From positions 48,724,501-48,786,500 of the forward strand of contig NC_081414.1 in assembly GCF_030272615.1 (NCBI RefSeq): 62,000 nucleotides of DNA. Direction: 5' to 3'. Source of the DNA: Cryptomeria japonica (lineage: Eukaryota > Streptophyta > Pinopsida > Cupressales > Cupressaceae). The notes beneath the pieces were generated by a model. The model did not search any database. It had not been told where the DNA came from and saw only the letters and a list, made by a program, of their open reading frames with translations. The position numbers were made by a program, and so were the translations under genes. Of the stretch, positions 22,002 to 32,899 are shown in pieces; position 1 is the stretch's first letter; each line of letters opens with the position of its first letter.

Positions 22002-23332
22002 GTCGAAAATTGCATACCCCTCTGCAATTCCACCTACACTTTTGTATCCACTTTAGTGTCCATTCCCCTAGCATTTGAGTAGGCTCATTTCAGCCCTTGC
22101 ATCAGCCTTTCCCCTCTCAGGATGCTTAGGACACCTTTTCAGCAGCTATCCTTCAGCTTCAATTTTGCATTGACCACGTGTTTCTCTTGCCACAAGTTGT
22201 TTTTGAGCGTGATTCATCTGTACACTAACATGTTATGCGGACATCTCCACGTCGTGCATTCGTACTGTGACATCTCGACATTCAAATGTCGGTTCTGAGC
22301 GGTTTGACACTTGTCACCTGCCCAAGTCGGTGAAAACGGCTTAGAATCTTCCGAAACGGCTTGCAAGCTCTCTTTTTCCCTCCTATTCTCTCTTTTAAAT
22401 CTATCTTTTCTCTCCATTCAATCTCTCTAGATTCTTGACACAATCTCTCTAGTTCCTCATGCAATCTCTCTTGGCTCTCATGAGTTTTCTCTTTCTCTCT
22501 CTAACTTGCTACAACAATCTCGCATAGCACTCTTGGCTTCCTCAAGCCTCTTTGGTAGTATCTCTCTATCTATTTATCTCGTCTTTAAGCATCTTGGGAT
22601 TTATCACATCCCTTATCTATCAAATCATTTATCTTCTCTATTTTATCATTGTATTTCTCCTAATAGGGGTTTTCCTCCATTAAGCGAGGTTTGTTTCTAT
22701 TACACTATCTATTTGATCATTGTCTCTTTTGTAATAGGAGTTTTCCTTCATTAAGCGAGGTTTGTTTCTATTACGTTATCTATTTACTGTTTTATCCAAA
22801 TCTATCTATCTAGCTATCTGTGGAGGTGGAAACACCAAAGCGGGGGTTTGACTGAGGCAAACTCCGATACAGCACCAACATTTTTCTTTTTTGGCTTGTG
22901 TGCAAGTTTCATTGGATAAGAGTTGCTTAGTTGGAGGCTTCAATCATGGACCAGTTGTAAGATTATTTCCTTCCTCTCTTTCATTTATCTTCTTCAATAT
23001 CCATAGTCGTTTTTTGCTTTTTGTTATATATTTGTCTAGTTTTACTTCACTTGGAACATGTACCCATCGCTTTGTACTTTCTATACAAACTCTGCACTTT
23101 GTCCATATAAGACGCTAGTGCGTCGCGCTGTTGTCTACGACCTGCGCATGCGTCCTTGGACAAAGAGCCGTAGAGGTCGTCAGAAGATCTCTATGACATA
23201 TTTAGTGTCATCTACGGGATACTTGATAGCCTTAGGCTTTGTACTCATCCTGAGTGGAGAGGTAGACTAGTGAGTCCCCAAGAGGTTGGTCTTCGCCTAT
23301 CGGTGTGGTTTGCTTTTTCCCCTCTACAGGGG
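22002..23332 (+). repeat. Probable LTR or LTR plus leader, Gypsy-like
   Basis: It begins TGTCGAAAATTGCATACC, a plausible LTR start. A pyrimidine-rich leader-like tract follows, then the GGAGGTGGAAACACCAAAGC / GGGTTTGACTGAGGCAAA motif at 22821-22862 shared with the 19.1 kb repeat. A candidate end is GGGGGATTACA at 23332. No target-site duplication was found, so both borders are tentative. Confidence 0.4.
22661..22775. repeat. 71 bp tandem duplication in the LTR-like sequence
   Basis: TAATAGGGGTTTTCCTCCAT (22661) and TAATAGGAGTTTTCCTTCAT (22732) are each followed by TAAGCGAGGTTTGTTTCTAT and TAC. The second unit is partial. Confidence 0.9.
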
Positions 23333-23439
23333 GATTACAATTTGATTAGAAGGGAATGATCTATTATTTTGGCATAAAGTGAAAAGTGCTGACAATAAGA
23401 GATCTTTTTTGAAGAAACAAAAACAATGAAATTCGAATA

Positions 23440-23830
23440 CACTTAGGTAACAATCAAAAAAGAATAGACAAAGTGTACTCTAGATTGGATGATAGAGAAT
23501 ACTTTGACATCAAGGAGAATGACCAAAATAATGTTTTTGAGTCTTTCCATATGCACTATGGAATCATTTTCACATTGAAATAGAGTTTCCATTGAGATCA
23601 AGACATTGTACTAAAGAAGAAAATTTTGAGGACATTGCAAATTGAATGTATCTCAATTGAAGGATTCAAAATGCTATGCAAAATTGCTATAAAGATTTTA
23701 GGTTCGAGGTCAAAAATTCATATTTTGAAGTTAATATGGAAGCCTTGCAAATGTTAATGAGAATGTAAGGCTCGTGACAAGAAAAGGTGATTTAGAAGAG
23801 CTTAAGAGAAATTAAAATAAATAGAGAAAG
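23440..23830 (+). pseudogene. Possible 5' part of a decayed LINE ORF2
   Basis: A stretch reading RIDKVYSRLDDREYFDI resembles the end of a LINE endonuclease domain, followed by Lys/Glu-rich broken frames. Its position upstream of the LINE reverse transcriptase on the same strand supports this, but no catalytic residue can be pointed to. Confidence 0.3.
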
Positions 23831-24093
23831 ACAAGAGATTATCTCACTAAGCATTAATATAACCAGTAACAACCAAACCAGAGGTATCCATAAGTAAAAT
23901 ATAAGGTACATGGAGCTAAAATGAGGTCTGAACAAATTCAGTTGAATGTAAACAAGGTCAAAATATTTGTCAATGTTAAGAGCCAAAAATTGCAGAGAAA
24001 TATCCTGTATAGAGTTTCAGGAGATTGATGCAGGAGCATCCCCGGTTATCAAGCAATCCCACCTCAACCAAAAACAATTTCTTTTCTTGCATT

Positions 24094-24348
24094 TCAATTT
24101 GTAGTTGTCTCGGCACTTTCTTCCGCATTTCGCCGCATTTTTCTCTTCATGCGTTGTGGATCTGGATTTAAACTCAACACGATGTCATCTACATCATATG
24201 AAAAAATCTTGAGATTTGCATTTGTCATTGCTAAGTTATTGCTCCTTGAAATTCTGTCATTCTCTTTGTTAGGGCATTCTATACCAATTGAAAAATCCCG
24301 CTTGTGAACCATTCCTATTGCGTCAAATCTGATTGGAACATCATCCAT
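24094..24348 (-). CDS. Hypothetical 84-codon reading frame
   Basis: An open minus-strand frame MDDVPIRFDAIGMVHKRDFS to a Lys/Arg-rich and Glu/Thr-rich tail. Related frames with stops continue upstream to about 24480. I recognise no domain. Its clean composition suggests former coding sequence, perhaps a gene or transposon fragment. It has no evident promoter. Confidence 0.25.
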   Translation of the reverse strand: MDDVPIRFDAIGMVHKRDFSIGIECPNKENDRISRSNNLAMTNANLKIFSYDVDDIVLSLNPDPQRMKRKMRRNAEESAETTTN

Positions 24349-24849
24349 GGCATTTTGGATCCTAGGGGAACCTTCCCCATAGTCCGCAACACGTTATCAT
24401 CTTTTGCGAAGTATCTTCTTATATTTGAGGCAGACCTACACATTTCATCATTCTTTAGGTTTTGAGACCCTTAAGGCCAATGCAAATCTTTGCCAGAGCT
24501 AGAGAAACATATATAAGATCATTTTGTAATCATTCAAAGTCAATTAAGTAAATAGATAGTAATTTTGATCAGTAGAATCAAGTTTTTCAATCCGCCCATC
24601 CAAGGGACTATAATCAAGCCAATGCACCCAGTGTATAGCTTGTGATGCCTTGCGGCGGGCCTATGAACCCACCTTTATTTCGCATATAAGGCATATGATG
24701 TAATGAATGTTGTTGATGGTAAATATAACAATCTTCCTATTGATAAGCATTTTCTTGTATTATTTCCGTGGTGTTGAACTTTATGCAGCATGGTTGGTCA
24801 GTCCTATATGGACCCTCCAGCCATGACTACACTAGAGATACTCAAAACA

Positions 24850-25990
24850 AATCTTGAAGAGATTAAAAAATGGATTTTATGGCTTCAACAAAGATATTTT
24901 CTCTTGAGAAAGATGTGATGATAATAATATTAGATAAAAGAAAGAGTTGTGAAAGAGTTAGCCAAAAAGAAATTTCAATGGAGGAAGCTAAAGATTTGAA
25001 TTTAAAGATGAAATAAATTGGCTATAAGATCAATGAGAGATGATACAATAGGATTTAATGGTTTTCTACTTGAATTTGGCAAGGCAAATAAGTATTAGAT
25101 TGTGATAAGGCTGCTAACCTTGTGAAAGGCAACATTTCACGTGGGCACCCTTAAGTCAAAAATTTGATAATTGAGTTGTAAAACTAATCCTTGAAGGAGA
25201 TAGAAACTATGTGAAAAATTGGAGACTAGTTACAATTCTCATATAAGATTCAATGCAAAATAATGGCTCATAGACTAAATGCTTTGTGATAAAGGCACAA
25301 ACAGGTTTTGTAGAAAGAATATACTTTCTACATAATTTGATAGCAATCTAGGAAGGGATAGCATGGGCAAAAACAAAATGAAACGATGTTTGTATGGCTT
25401 TGATAGAATTTGAAAGGAAAAGAAAGAATTGAGTGGGGCTTCCTTGACATTCTATTAAAGAAATTATACTCGGTGATATGTTTTTTCATATGGTAAAGGT
25501 TCCCTTCTAAACACCGTATATCTGAAGTGGATAAGTGGTATAAATTAATTAGAAATTACTACAAGAGACTTGTCTAGGATGCTGATTGGAGAGTTGGCAT
25601 TTCCCCTGAATTGAATGATATTTGGAGTATGCCTTATACCTCTCAAACATGGTCCAAGAGATTTTATCTCAATTGGAGTTCCTATCACCCCAAAAATTCT
25701 GCCATTAAGTGGATCTTCTTTAGGAATAGATTACTCATGTCTATGAACCTTAAAATATCTGGAATGAATGCCAATGATTGTTTGTGAAACATTTCTTCTT
25801 TGACTGCTTGTTTGCCAATTACACTTGGAAACACATTCTACAAGGAAGAAAATTTTGCTGGATACTCATAACATCGGAGAATATTTGTAACATTCTTTGG
25901 CAAATATAAATATTACCATTTTTGATACATTATGGTTTGTCAAATCTATTGACACTTTATAATGTATACGGTACAAAGGAAGAAGCATTT
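24850..25990 (+). pseudogene. Decayed LINE reverse transcriptase with zf-RVT tail
   Basis: Read across frameshifts, the plus strand shows GFNGFLLEF, then EGDRNYVKNWR (the usual KEGDRNWRPI block), QTGFVERIYFLHNLIA, a disturbed FEKAYDRIEW equivalent near 25400-25440, and the C-terminal zf-RVT segment: KWIFFRNRLLMSMNLKISGM, NANDCL, a frameshift near 25788, then KHFFFDCLFANYTWKHIL. That order is that of plant L1-type ORF2. No poly(A) end or target duplication was seen; Copia copy 2 begins about 20 bp after the last readable part. Confidence 0.75.
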
Positions 25991-26010
25991 CTTCCACAAG
26001 AAGGCAGAGA

Positions 26011-26179
26011 TATTAGAATAACATCTTGATTATTTATTATTAATGGTCACTATTGTAACATAATGTAAATATTAGATAGTTTCTAATTTACTATTGTTTC
26101 TTTTAGAAACATTGCTTTTGTAATTCTTTAAATGATCGTTTGATCATTTCATTAATTCATTCAATATTTTACCAAAACA
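26011..26179 (+). repeat. Copia copy 2, 5' LTR
   Basis: 169 bp, TATTAGAATAACATC to TACCAAAACA. The PBS follows without a gap. Confidence 0.93.
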
Positions 26180-26191
26180 TGGTATCAGAGC
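26180..26191 (+). other. Primer-binding site, tRNA-iMet type (Copia copy 2)
   Basis: TGGTATCAGAGC immediately after the 5' LTR. Confidence 0.93.
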
Positions 26192-27065
26192 AAGAAAACA
26201 CAAAAAATTGTTTTTTTCTAAAATTCCGAATGAAATTTTTAGGTTCTTTTGAAAAAAACGAATTTCTTGGGGGGGAATTTTTTTTTTTGTGTGACCTGTA
26301 ACATGCGACTTTGTGTGACGGATTTATTTCGGCGTATGTTATTTTCATGATTCCAGGTACCATTTTTTTCCTCCGTCGGTTCCTGTGTCGCTCTGCGCGA
26401 TTCTTTCTCTCCTGCAACGAGAATTTTTTCGGGTTTTATTGGTCGAAGGCATCTGTATTTTTCCTTCGTGGGTGTCGCTCAGCCTGCGCGACCTCCCGCA
26501 ATTTTTTGTCGCATGACCTGCATTCTTCTCGTGCAACGGGCGCGTCTTCTCTGCTCACATTTTTCACAACCTGCAACAGCATTTCTTCTTTCTTATGCTG
26601 CGATCTGCATTTTTTTTTGGCACCATTTTCTGTGACGCGATTTTGCAGTTTTAACGGATCTTTTTCAGTGACAGAAATATTTTTTCTGCGACTTGGTTTT
26701 ATCGACGGCTAGGGTTTCAGCTCGACCCTGCATTTTCTGCCATTTTTCATGCATACTCTGTGTGATTCAGCAGATTTTCTGGGTGTTACAGATTTGACCT
26801 AGAGTTTTTCTAAAATCCTCATATTTTTTAGTCAGAATAAATTTTAACCTACAGATTCTGTGGGTTTTTTACGAAGATTTCTGGAAATTTGTTAGAATTT
26901 TCTGGGTTTGTCAAAAATTTTAACTCAATATTCATGCCAACAGTACTTCTCGAAGTCTGTACCTAAATTTGCCTTTGTTTCTGCATTGGGATCTGTGCCT
27001 CAGATTTTGTAACTACTTTTTCGCCTCTTCAGAGTTTCTCATTTTTTGCACCTCGAAAAGCGTGC
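26192..27065 (+). other. Copia copy 2 untranslated leader
   Basis: T-rich, about 870 bp, no long frame. The antisense frames over this stretch are shadows. A matching leader lies at 12000-12792 in copy 1. Confidence 0.7.
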
Positions 27066-27635
27066 ATGATGGCGTCTTTGAACAACATAATGTTAGAGGG
27101 CAAAAAGCAATTCAAAGGCAAAAATTACAACATATGGAAGCAGCGGATGATGACGATCTTTGAATATCATCGCCTTGATGATCTCTTTTTGGGTAAAGAG
27201 ACTCGTCATACTGTAGTTGGAGAAGATCAAGATAAGTTTGACGAGTGCAACCGGGAAGTGGTCATGCTTATCAAACTTTCAGTTACCGATGATCAGCTGC
27301 CACAAGTGCCATCTGACAAGACAGCTGCAAAGATATGGACTATTTTGAAGGATCTCCACGAGTCATCAGATAAGAGCCATGCATTCTTCCTGAAGAACCA
27401 GCTATTTTCTATCATGATGGATGAGCATATGCCCTTACAGGAGCATCTGACAAAGATTAAGGACATTCGGGATCAGCTGGAACCCATTGGTTGGAAAATG
27501 GAGGAAAAGGATATGGTAGTTATAACCCTGGAGAGACTACCTAAATCCTATGAGCACTTTATAGAAAAGTTCAACATTACTGCAACAAATGTTGACTTGA
27601 AGTTTCCAGAGTTGTGCACCAAACTTCTGCAGTAG
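27066..27635 (+). pseudogene. Copia copy 2 gag, ends at a premature TAG
   Basis: 189 codons, (M)MASLNNIMLEGKKQFKGKN onward. It has the Copia gag features [20 protein letters not shown] and [19 protein letters not shown]. It stops at TAG (27633-27635) after CTKLLQ. The frame then continues with further stops into the zinc knuckle CNYCHKFGHLVKDC at 27786-27827, itself just after a TAG. Confidence 0.9.
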
Positions 27636-27923
27636 GACCGTTGAAAACAACAATTTGGTAGTAGTGCCTCCATCGAGCAAGCCTTTGCAGCCAAATCCTT
27701 TCACAAGGATAAAGGTAAATTTCAATCATCTCAGCAGAAAGGCCCCAGTCAGTCTCAAGATAGCTTGAAGAAGAAGAATGTTTAGTGTAACTATTGCCAC
27801 AAATTTGGTCACTTGGTAAAGGACTGTCGAAATCAGATTACTTACAAACAGTAGAAGAAAGGAGGGTCTTAGCCTAATAAGGCCAATGTCGCAGAGCAGA
27901 AAGAATCTGCATTTTATGCTTTC

Positions 27924-28500
27924 ATGGTGAAACGACCTACGAATCATGTAAAGTCTTCTACTTGGTACATAGACTCTGGTGCTTCTCGACACTTCACTCA
28001 TCGGCGTGATTGGTTCACAAACTTCTCACCTTTCACCGATTCAATCATTTTTGGAGGAGGTGAAGAGTATACTGTTGTCGGCAAGGGCAATGTTAAGATT
28101 CAGTCTAGTGGGAGAAATCTCATTTTCCTCAATGTATACTACGTTCCTGGCATGGAACTGAACCTTCTCTCCGTGAACCAGATTATGCGGCATTCTCCTC
28201 AGCTTGATGTGGTAATCAGTTCACACAAGTGTTGGATTGTTGATCGTGCGACTCGCACTACTGTCGTTGTTGCTATCGAGGATCATGGTCTATACAAACT
28301 TGTGGATACGAGCGATTCTCTGGAGCATGCCTTTGCAGCTAAATCATCTTCTATCAACAGTCTCTAGCATCGATGGTACGACCACCTGAACATTCATTAC
28401 CTTGCTCAGCTTGTTCGGGAGGATCTAGTTCTTGGCTTACCTGAGATTTAGACTCAAAATCAACGTGTTTGTGGAGCTTGTCAGGCTGAGAAGCAGCACA
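27924..28500 (+). pseudogene. Copia copy 2 protease and GAG-pre-integrase
   Basis: The frame 27924-28367 holds [17 protein letters not shown], with the aspartic protease DSG intact, then NVYYVPGMELNLLSVNQIM. A TAG at 28365-28367 replaces the Trp of the LWH motif. The HHCC-type segment continues to CGACQ near 28480. A broken but well-preserved retroelement protein. Confidence 0.88.
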
Positions 28501-29516
28501 AGACACCATTCAAGAATGGTGGCTCATGGCGAGCCTCAAAGGTATTGCAGTGGTTCATGCTGATGTATGTGGTCCAATGAATACACCTTATGTTACTGGC
28601 TCTAGGTATTTCTTGCTTTTTGTTGATGATTTCAATCATAAAATGTAGGTGTACTTTCTTAGACAGAAATCAAATGTGTTTACTGTATTTCAGAAGTTTA
28701 AGGCCTTAGTAGAAAAAGAGTCAAGTTGTCCCATAGTCACTCTTAGATCAGATAACGGGGGGCAGTTTTGTTCTACTGCTTTCTCCAACTTCTTTGATAC
28801 ACACGACATCAAACGCCAATCAACCACACCTTACAATCCTCAACAAAACGACGTTGTTAAACGTCGAAACCACACTATAACTAAAATGGCTAGGTCAATG
28901 TTGGAACACAAAAGTGTTCCTAAGAAATTTTGGGTAGAAGCAGTATTCACTGCAGTCTATCTTCTTAATTGGTCTCCCACACAGGTTGTTAAGGGGATGA
29001 CTCCCGAGGAAGCCTGTATTGGTCACAAACCTAGGATCAATCATCTAAAAGTCTTTGGATCTTTAGCATATGTTTGGATTCCAAATGCCAAGCGCTGCAA
29101 ATTGGATTCCAATAGGTCAAAAACTTATGTTTACACGATACAATGACAACCATAAGGCTTACCAGTTGATTGTAGACATTGATCGTCTTATCTTCAGTCG
29201 TGATGTTGTCTTTGATGAAGAACGAGGACCTTTTCAACTCTCCTCGTCTGTGCAGAATTATGAGGATCAACCTTTGAAGGCTATTGATTTGGATGTTCGT
29301 CTTCCATTTGGTTCACCTAAAGGGAGGAATGATGCACTATCTAAATTTCCTCCAGATGATGTTGATCATCCTCCTGTTGAACCTGTTCCAATTATTCCTC
29401 CTCCATCTAATGTTGGCTCTTCTACTCTTTGGCCTAAATGGTGGGCTAAGACCATAAGTGATCTTCGTCTTGATGAGCTCATCAAAGGTAGATCTTCCAG
29501 AAACAAGAGCAAGTAG
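28501..29516 (+). pseudogene. Copia copy 2 integrase, catalytic Glu lost
   Basis: [14 protein letters not shown] carries the first Asp and LRSDNGGQF the second. The third acidic position reads QQNDVVKRRNH, where the Glu of the DDE triad is Lys (codon 28859-28861). The C-terminal part continues SHLKVFGS-like in two frames (28649-29146, then 29070-29516), so a frameshift lies near 29115. Confidence 0.88.
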
Positions 29517-29679
29517 TAAAATACAGTCAAATTTGCTCTCATGGCCAATATTCATAGTATTTTTGAGCCTCAAACATATTTTGAGGCTAAAGGAATTCCT
29601 ATGTGGGAAAAGGCTATGAAAGCTAAACACCAGTCTTCTGAAGAATAACACTTGGGTCATTTTTTATCTTCCTCCAGGG

Positions 29680-30411
29680 AAGAAGCCCATTAGCTGCAAA
29701 TGGGTGTATAAAGTTAAGAACAAAGCTGACGGAACCCTTGACAAGTACAAAGCTAACAGAACCCTTGACAAGTACAAAGCTCGTCTCGTTGCTAAGGGGT
29801 TCTCATAGAAGGAAGGCATTGACTATGAGGAGACTTTTGCTCCGACAACCAAGATGAGTACCATTCGGCTTGTCCTTGCCTTAGCAGCTCAATTTGGTTG
29901 GAAAGTTTGTCGAATGGATGTTAAGAGTGCATTCCTCAACGGCGAGTTGCAGGAAGAGGTCTACATGAGGCAACCTCCAGGGTTTAAGGTTGCTAAAAAG
30001 GAACATCAAGTGTGCAAACTGGTGAAAGCACTCTATGGCCTGAAACAGGTTCCTCGGGCTTGGTACATCAAGATTGACAAGTACCTAACAGACAATGGCT
30101 TTCAGAAGAGTCCATCTGATTCTAATTTGTATGTCAAAAACACTGGTAGTGATATTCTTCTCCTTGTTGTCTATGTTGATGACCTAATTATCACTGGTAG
30201 TTACACACTTTTGATCGATCAGAACAAACAGAATTTGTGTCAATCCTTTGACATGACAGACTTGGGACTTCTACACTATTGTTTAGGTGTTGAAGTTTGG
30301 CAGACTGCAGGTAGTATCTTCATATCTCAGTCAAGTATGCTCGTGATCTGCTGGACAAGTTTTGGATGCAAAACTGCAAACTTGCATCCACACCTATGGA
30401 GAAAGGGTTGA
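29680..30411 (+). pseudogene. Copia copy 2 reverse transcriptase
   Basis: The 29854-30411 frame has [53 protein letters not shown] and an intact YVDDLIITG. Upstream, [13 protein letters not shown] carries a stop. The frame shifts near 30340, and 30366 onward continues the RT connection domain. A 27 bp in-frame duplication sits at 29725-29778. Confidence 0.9.
29725..29778. repeat. 27 bp tandem duplication in RT
   Basis: Two copies of a unit ending AACCCTTGACAAGTACAAA, which repeat nine codons in frame. Copy 1 of the element has a single unit here (8010-8040, minus). Confidence 0.88.
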
Positions 30412-31080
30412 AGCTGACAACCAAATCAGATTCACCTATGGTGAATGAATCAGCATTCAGGCAAATGGTGGGCAGTCTCCTCTACCTTACTGCTACTAGG
30501 TCTGATCTCAGTTTTGCAATGAGCTACATTTCATGCTTCATGACAACCCCAAAGGTCGATCATTGGGTAGCAGCAAAGCATGTGCTACATTATGTGAAGG
30601 GCACTTCTGATTTTGGTCTTTTGTACAGTAGAAGTCACAATCCTAGACTCACTGGTTACACAGACTCGGATTGGGCAGCTTCCGTTGATGACAAAAAAAA
30701 CAACATTTGGGTATGTTTTCAGTTTGGAATCTGGTGCAAGAAGCAACGGGTAGTAGCTCTTTCCTCGACAGAAGTAGAGTATCGATGAACAGTTAAGGCA
30801 GCTTGTGTGGCAATTTGGCTTCAGAGGATTCTTCCAGACATGCAGATGTCTCGAGTAGATCCCACTCCCCTTTACTATGACAATCAAGGGGTGCTCAAAC
30901 TGGCCAAGAATCCGGTCTTCCACGAGAGAACCAAGCATGTTGAACTTCATTGTCACTTCATTTGGAAGCTAGTTGACTAGGGATCAGTTCGGTTGTTGTA
31001 TGTTCCGACGGCAGATCAAACAAGCAGCAGATATTCTCACCAAGTCTCTGAGCCCAGACAAGTTTGTAAAAATTAGGGGG
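30366..31080 (+). pseudogene. Copia copy 2 RNase H, broken
   Basis: MVGSLLYLTATRSDLSFAMS leads into GYTDSDWAASVDDKK, ALSSTEVEYR with a TGA, then [20 protein letters not shown] and [15 protein letters not shown]. The acidic D, E, D positions are recognisable, but stops and shifts break the frame. Confidence 0.87.
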
Positions 31081-31119
31081 CAACTTGGTGTAGTTGATAG
31101 ATTGACAATTAAGGGAGGG

Positions 31120-31521
31120 TATTAGAATAATATCTTGATTATTTATTATAAATGGTCAATATTGTAACATAATGTAAATATTAGATAGTTTCTAATTTAC
31201 AATTGTTTCTTTTACAAACATCGCTTTTGCAATTCTTTAAATGATTGTTTGATCATTTTATTTTTATTTTTATTTTTATTTTGTTACCCATAGGAGGTAT
31301 CCCCACAACCGAGCCCAGCGCCCAACTTGCCTTACCTTGGTCTTACTTTTTGCCAAGTTGGGGTCAAGGCGGGGCGAGATAAGGCGAGACTAATCCTCCG
31401 AGGCCATGCGGAGCTCCGCAAGGGACCCACCTTGGGCGTGGCTGAGTTAACCGGGTTGGGTACCGGATGAGGCTTGATCGTTTGATCATTTCATTAATTC
31501 ATTCAATAGTTTACAAAAACA
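31120..31521 (+). repeat. Copia copy 2, 3' LTR, split by a SINE-like insert
   Basis: The LTR parts are 31120-31258 and 31492-31521, which total 169 bp once the insert and its second duplication are removed. The purine tract AAGGGAGGG precedes it. Confidence 0.93.
31259..31474 (-). mobile_element. SINE-like retroposon in the 3' LTR of Copia copy 2
   Basis: 216 bp, GC-rich unlike its surroundings, flanked by a 17 bp duplication (31242-31258 and 31475-31491, one mismatch). Read on the minus strand it ends in an A-rich AAAAT-type tail. The body contains GTGGGTCCCTTGCGG and GGAGGATTAGTC, similar to tRNA-derived plant SINEs. A and B promoter boxes are not clear, so it may be 5' truncated or diverged. 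It has no coding capacity, as expected for a LINE-mobilised element. Confidence 0.8.
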
Positions 31522-31526
31522 AGAGA

Positions 31527-32500
31527 TCCAACTAACTTCACAATTGAAGTCACCTTGCCTTGTGTAATTATGTGTAGGTCTCCCTTCAATGTAAGGTTCA
31601 ACAGTAAGACCTATGACCTTCCTTAATACTTGATTGTTTCCTAACAAATACAAGCATAAAAAAGAGAGGATTTAGATACTAGTAGTCCTATGTCTCCTAA
31701 TTGATTAGAGATGACAAAAACCCTTTTCCAGAATATGTGGAGAGTGCAATGGAATAATTTTAGGTATTAGAATTGGTTTATTTACTATGTGCAATGACAA
31801 TGGTATGAGAAGCTTGATGAGATCATCAGTAATAATTAAAGACAAAAAGGTGATGCAAAAGAGAAGGTTTTGTACATTAGCATATTGAGCTCCAATAGTC
31901 TGTTATACTATGTATTCTCCACCCTTCATCTTTACACTCTTGTTGTCCCATTAAGATTCCATTCACCCTATTTGGACTTAGTTCATCCTATAGGCTAACC
32001 TCCTCGCCTACACCACCCCAAATCCCCAAATCAAACAAGAATCGGGATAATTTTCACAAAATAACCTCAAGAACAAGGAAAACAAAATAAGCAAAAATTT
32101 AGAACCATAAAAAATAGTTAAAATTAATCTCATAGTAAAATACCTAGTGCAAGAGCACCCGGGTGCATCCGCGATCAGCACCACCAAAAAAAGATAATTT
32201 ATTTTAGTTTGTTTGCTTCAAGTTTTAGTTTTGGTTCATTTGGGCATCTCTCTTTTAGCTTTGCAAAGTTTGTGCTAGTTCTAATGATGGATCAAGTGAC
32301 ACTTGGCCTGAGGACAATATAAAACAAAGTCACTCGCATCCCAAATGAAACACACAGTCAACTTTGATACTTTTGCATAACCCTTGCTAAATATGTTATC
32401 TCCACGGCTTGGTCTGACAATACTAAGATACGATGGTGTGGACAACACTGGGTTAAATGATTAGTGGTTTAGCACTTTCACGCCACCTGTAGAAGAAGCT
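31527..32500. other. Gene-free stretch
   Basis: No motif recognised. Short frames only. Confidence 0.5.
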
Positions 32501-32539
32501 TTGATGTGTGTTGAATGTTGAAGGAGCTTTGGAGCTAGC

Positions 32540-32898
32540 ATCCACGCGACATGTGTGGAAGCAGAGTCATGATATATGTGAATTGTTTGATAAAATGCCT
32601 TAAAGAGATGCAATCTCTTGGACTGCAGTGACTGTAGGATATACACAAAATAAATTTGCTGATCAGATTGTCGGACGTAGAACCAAATTCCATAGCCCCC
32701 GACAATATCCTTCCTGCCCGTTGCAAAATGGAAACATTGAAACAGGGAATGAACGACCACCAAGGCATGATGGAAAGGGAATTAGACAAGGCACGTGAAC
32801 TTCAACAAAATGCCTCAACCGATATCATCTCATGGAATACGATTCAATTCCCTAGCATGGATGGAACAAGGAAAACAAACAACCAAAGGGGTCAATGA
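32540..32898 (+). pseudogene. PPR-protein remnant
   Basis: Pentatricopeptide repeats bind organelle RNA. The first unit reads CELFDKMP, a one-base shift, KRDAISWTAV and GYTQNKFADQ. The open frame 32656-32898 then gives VEPNSIAPDNILPARCKMET and LKQGMNDHQGMMEREL, ending in TDIISWNTI. These match the PLS-class pattern (LFDKMP.RD..SWTAMI, VKPN..T...L.AC). At least three frameshifts or internal losses show it is dead. No introns are seen. It is either a truncated gene copy or a retrocopy. Confidence 0.75.
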
Positions 32899-32899
32899 A

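Larger units (their letters stand above)
26011..31521 (+). mobile_element. Copia LTR retrotransposon, copy 2, degenerate, with SINE-like insert
   Basis: Same family as copy 1, opposite orientation. It has 169 bp LTRs with TA...CA ends and a 5 bp duplication AGAGA (26006-26010 and 31522-31526). The order is LTR, PBS, gag, protease, GAG-pre-integrase, integrase, RT, RNase H, purine tract, LTR. Without the 3' LTR insert the element is about 5.28 kb, close to copy 1. The LTRs differ at about 10 of 169 sites by my count, so this copy may be somewhat older than copy 1. Confidence 0.94.

Noticed and set aside
26311-26712. Plus-strand Phe/Ser-rich 133-codon frame
   Set aside because: Lies in the leader of Copia copy 2, upstream of gag; T-rich composition explains it.
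27726-28001. Minus-strand 91-codon frame
   Set aside because: Antisense of the Copia copy 2 zinc knuckle and protease; an equivalent shadow occurs in copy 1 at 11123-11404.
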